Shown here: positions 1-7,710 of the stretch, one piece after another
How the letters are laid out: each line of letters begins with the position of its first letter
Numbering within the stretch: position 1 is the stretch's first letter
NCBI GenBank assembly: GCA_900545525.1
Contig: UQZX01000046.1
Coordinates: 1 to 14,761, forward strand
Direction of reading: 5' to 3'
DNA length: 14,761 bases
Source: an uncultured Prevotella sp.
Lineage (GTDB): Bacteria > Bacteroidota > Bacteroidia > Bacteroidales > Bacteroidaceae
The notes under the pieces: generated by a model
The model's database searches: none
Seen by the model: the letters and a program-made list of their open reading frames with translations, nothing else
What the model was told of the DNA's origin: nothing
Made by a program: the position numbers and the translations under genes

Positions 1-64
1 TTAATGACTTACAGCGTTGATATAATTCGTCGAACTCACGTTAAATAGGATAAAAGACACAAGG

Positions 65-207
65 GTGTGTCAAAAACTCAACTCTTCCAACCTGTAGGGA
101 CATATTCTTGTATTTGTCCGCAAAAAACTATTGGATATCAGCATGTTACAAACGGACAAATACAAGAATATGTCCCTACAGGTTGGAAGGGTTGAGTCTT
201 GACACAC
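65..207. repeat. Near-perfect 55-56 bp inverted repeat (MITE/REP-like)
   Basis: The left arm (65-120) and right arm (153-207) are reverse complements, apart from one single-base bulge and about two mismatches near the outer end. They are separated by a 32-nt loop (121-152). The outer ends read gtgtgtc / gacacac, and the inner core contains gtagggacatattcttg. No convincing target-site duplication flanks it. No ORF of meaning lies inside, so it would be a non-autonomous element or a REP-type palindrome, not a complete insertion sequence. A related degenerate copy lies at 14692-14750. No U-tract follows, so a simple terminator is unlikely. Confidence 0.8.
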
Positions 208-310
208 AATCATACAAAAATATGACATGCGAATTAAGGATAAGGAACAAAGGTGTATGACATTTCCACTTTTATTATACCGAACAGCAACAACGGATAT
301 GCACTGAAAG

Positions 311-400
311 GGCGGCGAGTGCACTTTTAGTAAACAGACATTTTATCTTAATTCTTGAATTTAAGAAACTTTATGTTTTTTTACCACTCGCAACGCCGCC
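311..400. repeat. Interrupted GC-rich inverted repeat
   Basis: ggcggcgagtg (311-321) is matched in inverse orientation by cactcg and gccgcc (385-400), with a 4-nt insertion in the right arm. The AT-rich loop contains a smaller imperfect palindrome around cttaa/ttaag (about 347-365). It could fold as a cruciform or RNA hairpin. Its function is unknown. Confidence 0.45.
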
Positions 401-543
401 TGATTTTTACTTCGCGGCAGATAAAAACAAATAAATGTTCCCAGCAACGATATTTTAATAAAAAAGAAACGGATGTTGCGCTGAAAAACAACGGATGATG
501 CGTTGCGCGACAATTAATATGCCGTTATCCGGTAATTAATATC

Positions 544-641
544 TCCTTACCAAGTAAGGAAGTATTAAATACTTTCCGATATGCCGTCTTTTAGAATTTA
601 AGAGACGCCCTTTCAGAAGACAAAACATGCCCTCCTGAAAG
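544..641. repeat. Cluster of short palindromes
   Basis: Four small hairpins lie almost end to end: tccttac/gtaagga (544-560), agtatt/aatact (561-573), cgtctttta/taagagacg with a wobble (585-607), and ctttcag/ctgaaag (610-641). They may be a structured leader, protein-binding sites or a decayed repeat element. None has a following T-tract typical of a terminator. Confidence 0.4.
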
Positions 642-934
642 ATGGAAAAACGATGTTTTTTGAAAAAAATTACGGTAAAAGCGGTTGTACTAAACCACGG
701 CAGACATAATCCGGAGCAGAAACTGCATCACAGGCTACACACGGACACGCGATGAAAAGCCACGGTCCAAAAACCAGAAGGCAAGGCTGCACACACCTGC
801 AAACAAAAGAAGATGCAAGACCTATATCCAGCAAAGCGATGACAAAGATAGTAAAAAATATTCGGAACGGCAACTTTTTTCACCAAAGCCCCAAAGTTTT
901 ATATAAAAAATATATTATAATCATGGCTTTTTCG

Positions 935-942
935 TAACTTTG
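935..942 (+). promoter_or_regulatory. Bacteroidota-type -7 box upstream of purH
   Basis: TAACTTTG matches the Bacteroidota primary sigma -7 consensus TAnnTTTG exactly and lies 34 nt before the purH start codon, in an AT-rich region. No clear TTG is seen at the expected -33 position, so the call rests on the -7 box and its placement. It would drive purH and possibly the downstream mre genes. Confidence 0.55.
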
Positions 943-975
943 CATCCCAATTATATATAATGTACATTAAGTAAT

Positions 976-1569
976 ATGGCTGAAACAAAGAAGATAAAGA
1001 CGGCACTTGTGTCGGTATTTCACAAAGACGGCTTGGACGAGTTGCTTGCCAAGCTGAATGCAGAAGGTGTGAAATTCCTCTCGACGGGAGGCACGCAGAA
1101 GTTCATAGAGTCGCTTGGCTATGAGTGTCAGGCTGTTGAAGACGTGACGACATACCCCTCGATACTTGGCGGACGCGTGAAGACGCTGCACCCGAAGGTA
1201 TTCGGAGGCATACTTGCACGCCGCGAAAACGAAGGCGACCAGGAACAGATGAAGCAGTATGACATACCTGAAATAGACCTCGTCATCGTTGACCTGTATC
1301 CTTTTGAGGACACCGTGGCAAGCGGCGCAGGCGATGCCGACATAATAGAGAAGATAGACATAGGCGGAATATCGCTGATACGTGCCGGCGCAAAGAACTT
1401 CAAAGACGTGGTAATCGTGCCCAGCAAGGCTGAATACGGCATACTGCTCGACATCCTGAACAAGAAGGGTGCAGAGACAGACATAGAGGACCGCCGCATG
1501 TTCGCCACACGCGCGTTCGGCGTGAGCAGCCACTATGACACGGCAATACATGCGTGGTTCGGAAAATGA
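976..1569 (+). CDS. purH: IMP cyclohydrolase, single-domain PurH lacking AICAR transformylase
   Basis: IMP cyclohydrolase closes FAICAR to IMP, the last step of de novo purine synthesis, in the cytosol. The 197-residue protein covers only the N-terminal MGS-like domain. It has STGGT (36-40), GGRVKTLHPK (65-74), DLYPF (106-110), DIGG (128-131) and AGAKN (137-141). The residues matching the human catalytic set appear intact: K69, Y108, D128, K140. Bifunctional PurH in Bacteroides is about 507 residues, and human ATIC divides its two domains near residue 199. This protein therefore stops at the domain boundary and has no AICAR formyltransferase half. No trace of that half precedes mreB. The stop codon lies at the edge of a heptanucleotide repeat tract. 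It could be a natural single-domain enzyme with the transformylase encoded elsewhere, or a truncated gene. The intact motifs favour a functional cyclohydrolase. Confidence 0.9.
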   Translation: MAETKKIKTALVSVFHKDGLDELLAKLNAEGVKFLSTGGTQKFIESLGYECQAVEDVTTYPSILGGRVKTLHPKVFGGILARRENEGDQEQMKQYDIPEIDLVIVDLYPFEDTVASGAGDADIIEKIDIGGISLIRAGAKNFKDVVIVPSKAEYGILLDILNKKGAETDIEDRRMFATRAFGVSSHYDTAIHAWFGK

Positions 1570-1790
1570 AGAATGATGAATGAAGAATGAAGAATGACAA
1601 TCACCATAATAAATCATGGCAGAACGTTCTTCGTTCCCAGTTCTCTTCTTCAATAATAAAATCAAAATAAAAAACAGAAACAAATCAAAGAGGATGTTGC
1701 TAAGGAGTCTTAAGAAGTATAATTGAGCAAATTTTAATTCTTCATTCTTCATTCTTCATTCTTCATTTAACCAATCTTCATTCTTCATTT
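1565..1790. repeat. Inverted heptanucleotide repeat tracts between purH and mreB
   Basis: The left tract (1565-1598) is made of 7-nt units atgaaga, with one variant unit atgatga. The right tract (1737-1768) carries the reverse-complement unit attcttc four times, and a second short tract of the same unit lies at about 1774-1790. The tracts could pair as a stem of about 30 bp enclosing some 140 nt. The purH stop codon (1567-1569) falls in the first unit, and the last unit ends 11 nt before the mreB start. I find no gene inside: the long minus-strand open frame through it is a product of the repeat and of antisense purH. Similar gaagaat-type tracts are, to my recollection, scattered between genes in Bacteroidales genomes. 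Confidence 0.75.
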
Positions 1791-1801
1791 ACAACAAAGA
1801 C

Positions 1802-2824
1802 ATGGGATTTTTTTCTTTTATACAAGAAATAGCAATGGACCTCGGTACGGCAAACACTATCATCATAAGCGATGACAAGATTGTGGTTGACGAACCGTCG
1901 GTAGTAGCTCTTGACCGCAGCACGGGCAAGATGATTGCCGTTGGAGACAAGGCAAAGATGATGTATGAGAAGTCGCACGACAACATCCGCACGGTACGCC
2001 CGCTGCGCGACGGTGTCATCGCCGACTTTACCGCATGCGAGCAGATGATGCGCGGACTTATAAAGATGGTGCATACGGGCAGCCGCCTGTTCTCGCCGTC
2101 GCTGCGCATGGTCATCGGCGTACCTTCAGGGTCTACTGAAGTTGAGCTGCGTGCCGTGCGCGACTCTGCTGAGCATGCCGGCGGACGCGACGTATATCTG
2201 ATATTCGAGCCTATGGCGGCAGCAATAGGAATAGGCATCGACGTCGAGGCTCCGGAAGGAAACATGATTGTGGACATAGGCGGCGGAAGCACCGAAATCG
2301 CCGTGATATCACTCGGGGGCATTGTATCGAACAACTCCATACGCACCGCCGGCGACGACCTGACGGCAGAAATACAGGACTACATGAGCCGCCAGCACAA
2401 CGTGAAGGTGAGCGAGCGCATGGCAGAGCGCATAAAGATACATGTAGGCTCTGCTCTTACAGACCTCGGCGAGGATGCTCCGGAAGACTACACGATACAC
2501 GGTCCGAACCGCATAACGGCTCTTCCGATGGAAATTCCGGTATGCTATCAGGAGATTGCCCACTGTCTTGACAAGACAATCGTGAAAATCGAGAACGCCG
2601 TATTGTCAGCCCTCGAGAACACGCCGCCCGAACTTTATGCCGACATTGTGAAGAACGGCATCTACCTTACGGGCGGAGGTGCACTGCTGCGCGGCCTCGA
2701 CAAGCGCCTCACAGACAAGATAAAGATACAGTTCCACGTGGCTGAAGACCCGTTGCACAGCGTTGCCAAGGGTACGGGAATAGCCCTCAAGAACGTGGAC
2801 CGTTTCTCGTTCCTCATAAGATAA
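1802..2824 (+). CDS. mreB: Rod shape-determining protein MreB (bacterial actin)
   Basis: MreB is an ATP-dependent actin homologue that forms membrane-bound filaments guiding lateral peptidoglycan synthesis. At 340 residues it has normal family length. Visible actin-fold motifs are phosphate-1 DLGTANT (13-19), the segment FEPMAAAIG (135-143), phosphate-2 VDIGGGSTE (157-165) and the adenosine loop LTGGGALLRGL (289-299). The N-terminal MGFFSFIQEIAMDLG is short and hydrophobic, consistent with membrane attachment. The start at 1802 gives the standard N-terminus. It is the first gene of the elongasome run mreB-mreC-mreD-mrdA-rodA. A 232-nt repeat-bearing gap separates it from purH and a 115-nt hairpin-bearing gap separates it from mreC, so mreB may be expressed at a different level from the genes after it. 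Confidence 0.97.
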   Translation: MGFFSFIQEIAMDLGTANTIIISDDKIVVDEPSVVALDRSTGKMIAVGDKAKMMYEKSHDNIRTVRPLRDGVIADFTACEQMMRGLIKMVHTGSRLFSPSLRMVIGVPSGSTEVELRAVRDSAEHAGGRDVYLIFEPMAAAIGIGIDVEAPEGNMIVDIGGGSTEIAVISLGGIVSNNSIRTAGDDLTAEIQDYMSRQHNVKVSERMAERIKIHVGSALTDLGEDAPEDYTIHGPNRITALPMEIPVCYQEIAHCLDKTIVKIENAVLSALENTPPELYADIVKNGIYLTGGGALLRGLDKRLTDKIKIQFHVAEDPLHSVAKGTGIALKNVDRFSFLIR

Positions 2825-2837
2825 CAGTCTTATTTCA

Positions 2838-2907
2838 TGCGGTTCATGACTTATTGTCCTGCACATCCGGTAATATCAGATGCACGGGCAACAGGTCATG
2901 AACCGTA
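2838..2907 (+). promoter_or_regulatory. Long hairpin in the mreB-mreC intergenic leader
   Basis: An imperfect stem of roughly 30 bp is formed. The outer 11 bp are perfect (cggttcatgac 2840-2850 with gtcatgaaccg 2895-2905). The middle has wobble pairs and one mismatch, and the inner part pairs tgca(c)atc with gatgca, leaving a loop of about 11 nt near 2868-2878. The right arm is followed by taaataacgg, not a U-run, so it does not look like an ordinary intrinsic terminator. It starts 14 nt after the mreB stop codon and ends 33 nt before mreC. It could be an RNA-stability or processing element that sets mreB above mreCD, a protein-binding site, or a dispersed palindrome. Confidence 0.6.
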
Positions 2908-2939
2908 AATAACGGCATATTGACTATATTGCGATAAAC

Positions 2940-3815
2940 ATGCGTAACCTGATAGCGTTTTTTGCAAAATATCATCACTGGTTTCTTTTTGCGTTGCTGG
3001 AGATTATTTGTGCTGTACTGCTGTTCAGATACAACAGCTATCAGGGCAGTGTGTTCTTCTCGTCGGCAAATGCCGTGGCAGGCAAGGTGTATGAATGGAA
3101 CTCTGCCGTTGAACACTATTTCAGCCTGACAAAGACCAACAGACAGCTGACGGAGCGCAACCTTTATCTGGAACAGAAGGTAAAGATGATGTCGGACTAT
3201 ATCGCATCAGCAGATAAAAAAGAGCCCAACCGCCTGCAACGCAGCCAGATGCAGCTGATGAGCGCATACAGGCTGATACCGGCAAAAGTAATCACAAACT
3301 CCACAAACAGCAATAACAACCTGATGACTCTTGACAAGGGCACCGACGACGGCGTGCGCCCTGACATGGGAGTGGCATGCGGAAACGGCGTGGTGGGAGT
3401 CGTCTATATGGCTTCGCGACACTATTCGGTGGTAATTCCTGTGCTCAATCCCAAATCGAACATCAGCGTGACAATACGCAAGCGGGGATATTTCGGCTAC
3501 CTCCAGTGGAACGGCGGTGCCAAGGACCTTGCTTACGTAAACGACATTCCACGGCATGCCAAGTTCAGACTTGGCGACATTGTGGAGACAAGCGGATATT
3601 CATCCATATTCCCGCCCGGCATAATAGTAGGGCAAATCCTCCATGTCTACAACTCGAAGGACGGTCTGTCATACCGCGCCCAAATTAAGCTCACCACCGA
3701 TTTCAGCAACCTGAGAGACGTGTGCATAATCGACAACAGTGCCATAGAGGAGCGCATCGAAGTGATGAGGGCTGCACAAGACTCGCTAAAATCAAAGGAT
3801 AACCTCAAAAAGTGA
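2940..3815 (+). CDS. mreC: Rod shape-determining protein MreC
   Basis: MreC is a bitopic membrane protein whose periplasmic part links MreB filaments to PBP2 and RodA. The 291-residue product has a short cytoplasmic N-terminus and one transmembrane segment at about 13-30. A coiled-coil region follows (about 60-95, with KTNRQLTERNLYLEQKV), then the beta-rich MreC core from about 110 to 275. Core signatures include the KVITNSTN region, GTDDGVRPDMGV, GVVGVV, RLGDIVETSG and FPPGIIVG. The C-terminal end is charged and probably disordered. The length is typical. It follows mreB after a hairpin-bearing gap and precedes mreD by 7 nt, so mreC and mreD are almost certainly co-translated from one message. 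Confidence 0.95.
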   Translation: MRNLIAFFAKYHHWFLFALLEIICAVLLFRYNSYQGSVFFSSANAVAGKVYEWNSAVEHYFSLTKTNRQLTERNLYLEQKVKMMSDYIASADKKEPNRLQRSQMQLMSAYRLIPAKVITNSTNSNNNLMTLDKGTDDGVRPDMGVACGNGVVGVVYMASRHYSVVIPVLNPKSNISVTIRKRGYFGYLQWNGGAKDLAYVNDIPRHAKFRLGDIVETSGYSSIFPPGIIVGQILHVYNSKDGLSYRAQIKLTTDFSNLRDVCIIDNSAIEERIEVMRAAQDSLKSKDNLKK

Positions 3816-3822
3816 CACGGGC

Positions 3823-4317
3823 ATGAACATATTGGTACGCATAATTGTCTTCATAGTGCTTTGTCTTGCACAGGTGCTCGTGCTGAACCATATACATTTA
3901 TGGAACAGCATGATACCCCTGCTCAACGTTTATTTTGTGCTGATGTTCAACCGCAACTTCCCCAAATGGGGGATACTGCTGTGGTGCTTTGCCCTCGGAC
4001 TTTGCGTGGACATATTCTCAAATACGCCGGGAGTGGCTGCGGCGGCAATGACGCTGACGGCGGCAATACAGCCATACGTACTGAACCTGTTTACACAGCG
4101 CGACACACAGGATGACGTCTTCCCTACTTCCGGCACACTGGGACTGTCGCGATATTTCTACTACACGCTGATATCCGTATTCATATACAGCACGGCTTTC
4201 TTCACACTTGAGACATTCAGCTTCTTCAACTGGCAGCAATGGCTGCTCGACATTGCAGGAAGCACTGCGCTGACAACGGCAATGATTATTGCCCTGGAGA
4301 ACCTGCGGAGAGACTGA
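3823..4317 (+). CDS. mreD: Rod shape-determining protein MreD
   Basis: MreD is a small integral membrane protein of the elongasome that acts with MreC. The 164-residue product is hydrophobic throughout, with about five predicted membrane spans (near 5-25, 28-45, 50-68, 70-90 and 105-160). The family is poorly conserved in sequence, so the call rests on length, topology and position between mreC and mrdA. The segment GLCVDIFSNTPGVAAAAMT resembles the conserved G-x-x-x-D motif of MreD proteins. The spacing to mreC is 7 nt and to mrdA 32 nt. Confidence 0.9.
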   Translation: MNILVRIIVFIVLCLAQVLVLNHIHLWNSMIPLLNVYFVLMFNRNFPKWGILLWCFALGLCVDIFSNTPGVAAAAMTLTAAIQPYVLNLFTQRDTQDDVFPTSGTLGLSRYFYYTLISVFIYSTAFFTLETFSFFNWQQWLLDIAGSTALTTAMIIALENLRRD

Positions 4318-4349
4318 CAGCGGCATATCTAAAGCATATCCAATCGTGT

Positions 4350-6203
4350 ATGAACAAGAACTACGAGCTTGAATACAGGAAATACGTTATCGGAGGAGTG
4401 GCGGTGCTTATCGTCATCGTATATCTTATACGTCTGTTTACGCTCCAGATAATGAGCGACGACTATAAGAAGAATGCCGACAGTAACGCTTTTCTGAAGA
4501 AGGTCGAGTTCCCGGCACGCGGCGTAATAACCGACCGCAACGGGCGCCTGCTCGTCTACAACCAGCATGCCTACGACATAATGGTGGTAATGAAAGAGGC
4601 AAAGGACAGGCTCGACACCACGGAGTTCTGCAACACTCTCGGCATAACAAGGGAGTATTTCATGAAGCGCATGGACGACATAAAGGACCGGAGAAAAAAT
4701 CCGGGCTACTCGCAGTTTACGCAACAGATGTTCATGAGCCAGCTTACAGACGAGGAGTTCAGCATATTTCAGGAGAAAATGTACCGTTTTCCGGGCTTCT
4801 ATGTACAGAGAAGAAGCGTGAGAAGATACACATATCCCAACGCGGCGCACATCCTCGGCGACGTGGCTGAGGTGTCGAGAGAGGACATTGACGAGGATGA
4901 GTTCTACATGCCGGGCGACTATATAGGCAAGCAGGGCGTGGAACGGTCGTACGAAAAAGAGCTCAGAGGAGAGAAAGGCGTGCAGATATTCCTGCGCGAT
5001 GCACACGGGCGCATACAGGGAAGCTATCAGAACGGTGCGCTCGACCGCAGCCCCGTGGCGGGAAAGGACCTCACACTGAGCATAGACATCAACCTTCAGG
5101 CATTGGGAGAAAGGCTCATGCAGGGGAAAATAGGCAGCATCGTGGCTATAGAACCGGCAACGGGAGAGGTGCTGTGCATGGTGTCTTCGCCGACGTTCGA
5201 CCCGCGCACAATGACCGGGCGCAACCGCGGCAAAGTGCATTCGGCACTCGCCATGAACCCATGGAAGCCATTGCTGAACCGCTCTATCATGGGACAATAT
5301 CCGCCGGGGTCCACGTTCAAGACATCGCAGGGACTGACATTCCTCACTGAAGGGGTGATAACGCCCGGCACAACATTCCCGTGTAACCACGGCTTTTACC
5401 ACAGGGGGCTACGCGTGGGATGCCACGGACATGCCTCGCCGATAAGCCTTATACCGGCAATAACGACATCGTGCAACGGTTATTTCTGCTGGGGACTGTA
5501 CTATATGATGGGCAACCGCAAAAAATACAAGACCGTGCAGGAGGCAATGAACACATGGCGCGACTACATGGTGAGCATGGGTTTCGGCTACAAGCTGGGC
5601 ATAGACCTTCCCGGGGAGAAGCGCGGACTGATACCGAATGCCGAATATTACGACAACGCCTACAGGGGGTCTTGGAACGGAATGACGATAATAAGCATCT
5701 CGATCGGACAGGGAGAGGTGAACCTCACACCACTGCAAATAGCCAATCTCGGCGCAACGATAGCCAACCGGGGATATTTCTACACCCCGCACGTGGTGAA
5801 GAAGGTGAAAGACATGCCCCTCGACAGGAAGTTTACGGAGCGCCATTACACAAAGGCGAGCAAGAGGGCATACGAATATGTGGTAACCGGCATGCGCGGG
5901 GCAGTGACAAACGGAACCTGCCACGCAGCCAACCGCAGCGACTATGAGGTGTGCGGAAAGACGGGAACGGCACAGAACCGCGGGCAGGACCACTCTATCT
6001 TTATGGGCTTCGCACCGAAGGACAATCCCAAGATTGCCGTATCCGTGTATGTGGAAAACGGCGGATACGGAGCCGAATTCGGCGTTCCGATAGGCGCGCT
6101 GATGATGGAACAGTATATAAACGGGAAGCTCTCGCCCGAGTCTGAGACCAAGGCAACGGCATTCCAGAACAGACATATCACGTATGGAACAAGGAACAGA
6201 TAA
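4350..6203 (+). CDS. mrdA: Penicillin-binding protein 2, elongasome transpeptidase
   Basis: PBP2 is the class B transpeptidase that cross-links new lateral-wall peptidoglycan, anchored in the inner membrane with its catalytic domain in the periplasm. The 617-residue protein starts MNKNYELEYR and has one transmembrane helix (about 12-32). A dimerisation or pedestal domain follows, beginning at ARGVITDRNGRLL (56-68), then the transpeptidase domain from about 265. The three active-site motifs are present: S321-T-F-K324 (SxxK), S374-C-N376 (SxN) and K537-T-G539. An in-frame upstream ATG at 4239 would add 37 residues, but it would overlap mreD by 79 nt and put cysteine-rich non-family sequence before the membrane helix, so 4350 is chosen. 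The end overlaps rodA by 20 nt. Confidence 0.95.
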   Translation: MNKNYELEYRKYVIGGVAVLIVIVYLIRLFTLQIMSDDYKKNADSNAFLKKVEFPARGVITDRNGRLLVYNQHAYDIMVVMKEAKDRLDTTEFCNTLGITREYFMKRMDDIKDRRKNPGYSQFTQQMFMSQLTDEEFSIFQEKMYRFPGFYVQRRSVRRYTYPNAAHILGDVAEVSREDIDEDEFYMPGDYIGKQGVERSYEKELRGEKGVQIFLRDAHGRIQGSYQNGALDRSPVAGKDLTLSIDINLQALGERLMQGKIGSIVAIEPATGEVLCMVSSPTFDPRTMTGRNRGKVHSALAMNPWKPLLNRSIMGQYPPGSTFKTSQGLTFLTEGVITPGTTFPCNHGFYHRGLRVGCHGHASPISLIPAITTSCNGYFCWGLYYMMGNRKKYKTVQEAMNTWRDYMVSMGFGYKLGIDLPGEKRGLIPNAEYYDNAYRGSWNGMTIISISIGQGEVNLTPLQIANLGATIANRGYFYTPHVVKKVKDMPLDRKFTERHYTKASKRAYEYVVTGMRGAVTNGTCHAANRSDYEVCGKTGTAQNRGQDHSIFMGFAPKDNPKIAVSVYVENGGYGAEFGVPIGALMMEQYINGKLSPESETKATAFQNRHITYGTRNR

Positions 6204-7650
6204 GCAATTCGGAGTCTTGCGGTCGCTCGACTGGTGGACAGTGGGCATATACATCGCCCTCCTGGCATTCGGCTGGATAAGCGTATGCGGCGCAAGCTAT
6301 ACCTTCGGAGAGACCGACATCTTCAGTCTCAGCACACGTTCGGGCATGCAGATAGTGTGGATTGCCACCTCGATATGTCTCGGCTTCGTGCTCCTGATGC
6401 TCGACAACCGCTTCTACGACACATTTGCATACATCCTTTATGCCGCCCTGCTGCTGCTGCTATTTGCCACGATATTCAATCCCCACAGCATAAAAGGCTC
6501 GCGGTCGTGGCTCGTCTTGGGACCGTTGAGACTGCAACCTGCCGAATTTGCGAAGTTTGCCACAGCCCTTGCCATAGCAAAACTTATGAGTGCATACGAC
6601 TTCAGCATACACCGCCGCAAGGATTTCCTTATCGCATGCAGCATCATCTTCGTGCCCATGCTCTTCATCATTGCACAAAACGAGACAGGCTCGGCACTGG
6701 TATACATGTCGTTCTTCCTCATGTTCTACCGTGAAGGCATGCCCGGCAGCGTGCTGTTCACAGGCGTAGCCATGGTGATATACTTCGTAGTGGGCGTGAG
6801 ATTTGAAGAAACGATGCTGGCAGGGACGTCGGCTTCTGTGGGAAAATTTGCCGTGATGTCCCTCATACAGCTGTTTTCGGCAGGCATGGTATATGTTTAT
6901 TGCAAGAACAGGAAGCTGGCAAGGAACGTCATACTTGTATCCGCCGGCATCACACTGGCGGCATTTCTCTTGTCAAAATATGCCGTTCCGTTTGACATTG
7001 TAATCGTTCAGATAATCATAACAGTGGCTTTGGCATGCTGGCTGGCATATCAAGCACTAAGCACGCGCATCGCCAATTATCTCTATATCTCGCTGTTCGT
7101 CATCGGCTCTATAGGCTTTTTCTACTCCGCCGACCTCATCCTGAGCAAGATGCAGCCCCACCAGCGCACGCGTATCAACGTGCTTTTGGGATTGCAGGAC
7201 GACCTGAAGGGAGCCGGATACAATGTGCATCAGAGCGAAATTGCAATCGGTTCGGGCGGACTGAAAGGCAAGGGCTTTCGCAACGGGACGCAGACAAAGC
7301 TTAAGTTCGTGCCCGAACAGGACACCGACTTTATCTTCTGCACCGTCGGCGAGGAAGAAGGCTTTCTCGGATGTGCCCTCGTTCTCGGCCTGTTTCTTGC
7401 CCTGATACTGAGACTCATCAAAATGGCAGAGCGGCAACCGTTCAAGTTCGGGCGCATCTACGGCTACTGCGTACTGAGCATCTTCCTGTTCCACCTGTTC
7501 ATAAACGTGGGAATGGTGCTCGGACTTACGCCCGTAATAGGCATTCCCCTGCCCTTCTTCAGCTATGGAGGCTCCTCACTATGGGGCTTCACAATTCTTC
7601 TTTTCGTATTTCTCAGGATAGATGCGGCACGCAACATGACAAACAGGTAA
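6184..7650 (+). CDS. rodA: RodA, SEDS-family peptidoglycan glycosyltransferase
   Basis: RodA polymerises lipid II into glycan strands at the inner membrane, working with PBP2. SEDS signatures are KGSRSWLVLGPLRLQPAEFAK (roughly 102-122), GSGGLKGKGFRNGTQ, FVPEQDTDFIF and PVIGIPLPFFSYGGSSL near the C-terminus. D382 in the TDFIF motif corresponds to the catalytic Asp262 of E. coli RodA. The usual QPDLGTS motif reads QNETGSA here, with Glu167 in place of Asp. At 488 residues it is about 120 longer than E. coli RodA. The extra part is hydrophobic sequence between about 190 and 330, implying added membrane spans. The start overlaps the end of mrdA by 20 nt, indicating translational coupling of the two enzymes. 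Confidence 0.95.
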   Translation: MEQGTDKQFGVLRSLDWWTVGIYIALLAFGWISVCGASYTFGETDIFSLSTRSGMQIVWIATSICLGFVLLMLDNRFYDTFAYILYAALLLLLFATIFNPHSIKGSRSWLVLGPLRLQPAEFAKFATALAIAKLMSAYDFSIHRRKDFLIACSIIFVPMLFIIAQNETGSALVYMSFFLMFYREGMPGSVLFTGVAMVIYFVVGVRFEETMLAGTSASVGKFAVMSLIQLFSAGMVYVYCKNRKLARNVILVSAGITLAAFLLSKYAVPFDIVIVQIIITVALACWLAYQALSTRIANYLYISLFVIGSIGFFYSADLILSKMQPHQRTRINVLLGLQDDLKGAGYNVHQSEIAIGSGGLKGKGFRNGTQTKLKFVPEQDTDFIFCTVGEEEGFLGCALVLGLFLALILRLIKMAERQPFKFGRIYGYCVLSIFLFHLFINVGMVLGLTPVIGIPLPFFSYGGSSLWGFTILLFVFLRIDAARNMTNR

Positions 7651-7710
7651 GACCTGAAACAGAAAACATCAAACTACAAACAAAAACATAATCTAAAATC
7701 AAAAATCATC

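Larger units (their letters stand above)
1..966. other. Long non-coding spacer upstream of purH
   Basis: I see no credible gene here. The open frames on either strand are short, lack recognisable motifs and have low-complexity composition. The stretch holds a large inverted repeat (65-207), an interrupted inverted repeat (311-400), and three copies of a motif starting aacggat (292-309, 468-486, 490-502). It also holds a run of small palindromes (544-560, 561-573, 585-607, 610-641) and an AT-rich tract with the likely purH promoter (about 900-960). The upstream neighbour gene is outside the window. Confidence 0.7.

Noticed and set aside
1..60. Possible end of an upstream gene or attachment site
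   Set aside because: The first bases contain tta, which could be a minus-strand stop codon, but no supported coding frame or integrase context is visible at the window edge.
65..207. CRISPR-like or terminator reading of the inverted repeat
   Set aside because: There is one pair of inverted arms with no periodic direct repeats and spacers, and no T-run after the stem, so neither a CRISPR array nor a standard terminator fits.
670..873. Minus-strand 67-codon frame with a hydrophobic, cysteine-rich product
   Set aside because: It has a vaguely signal-like start but no recognisable family, no exact -7 box, and lies in AT-rich spacer DNA just upstream of the purH promoter; most likely chance.
967..1752. 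Minus-strand 261-codon frame opposite purH and its downstream gap
   Set aside because: It is the antisense shadow of purH extended by the gaagaat repeat tract, which lacks stops in this frame. Composition is not protein-like.
4239..4349. Upstream ATG that would extend PBP2 by 37 residues
   Set aside because: The extension lies mostly inside mreD, is Cys/His/Arg-rich and has no counterpart in PBP2 proteins. The ATG at 4350 gives a standard N-terminus before the membrane helix.
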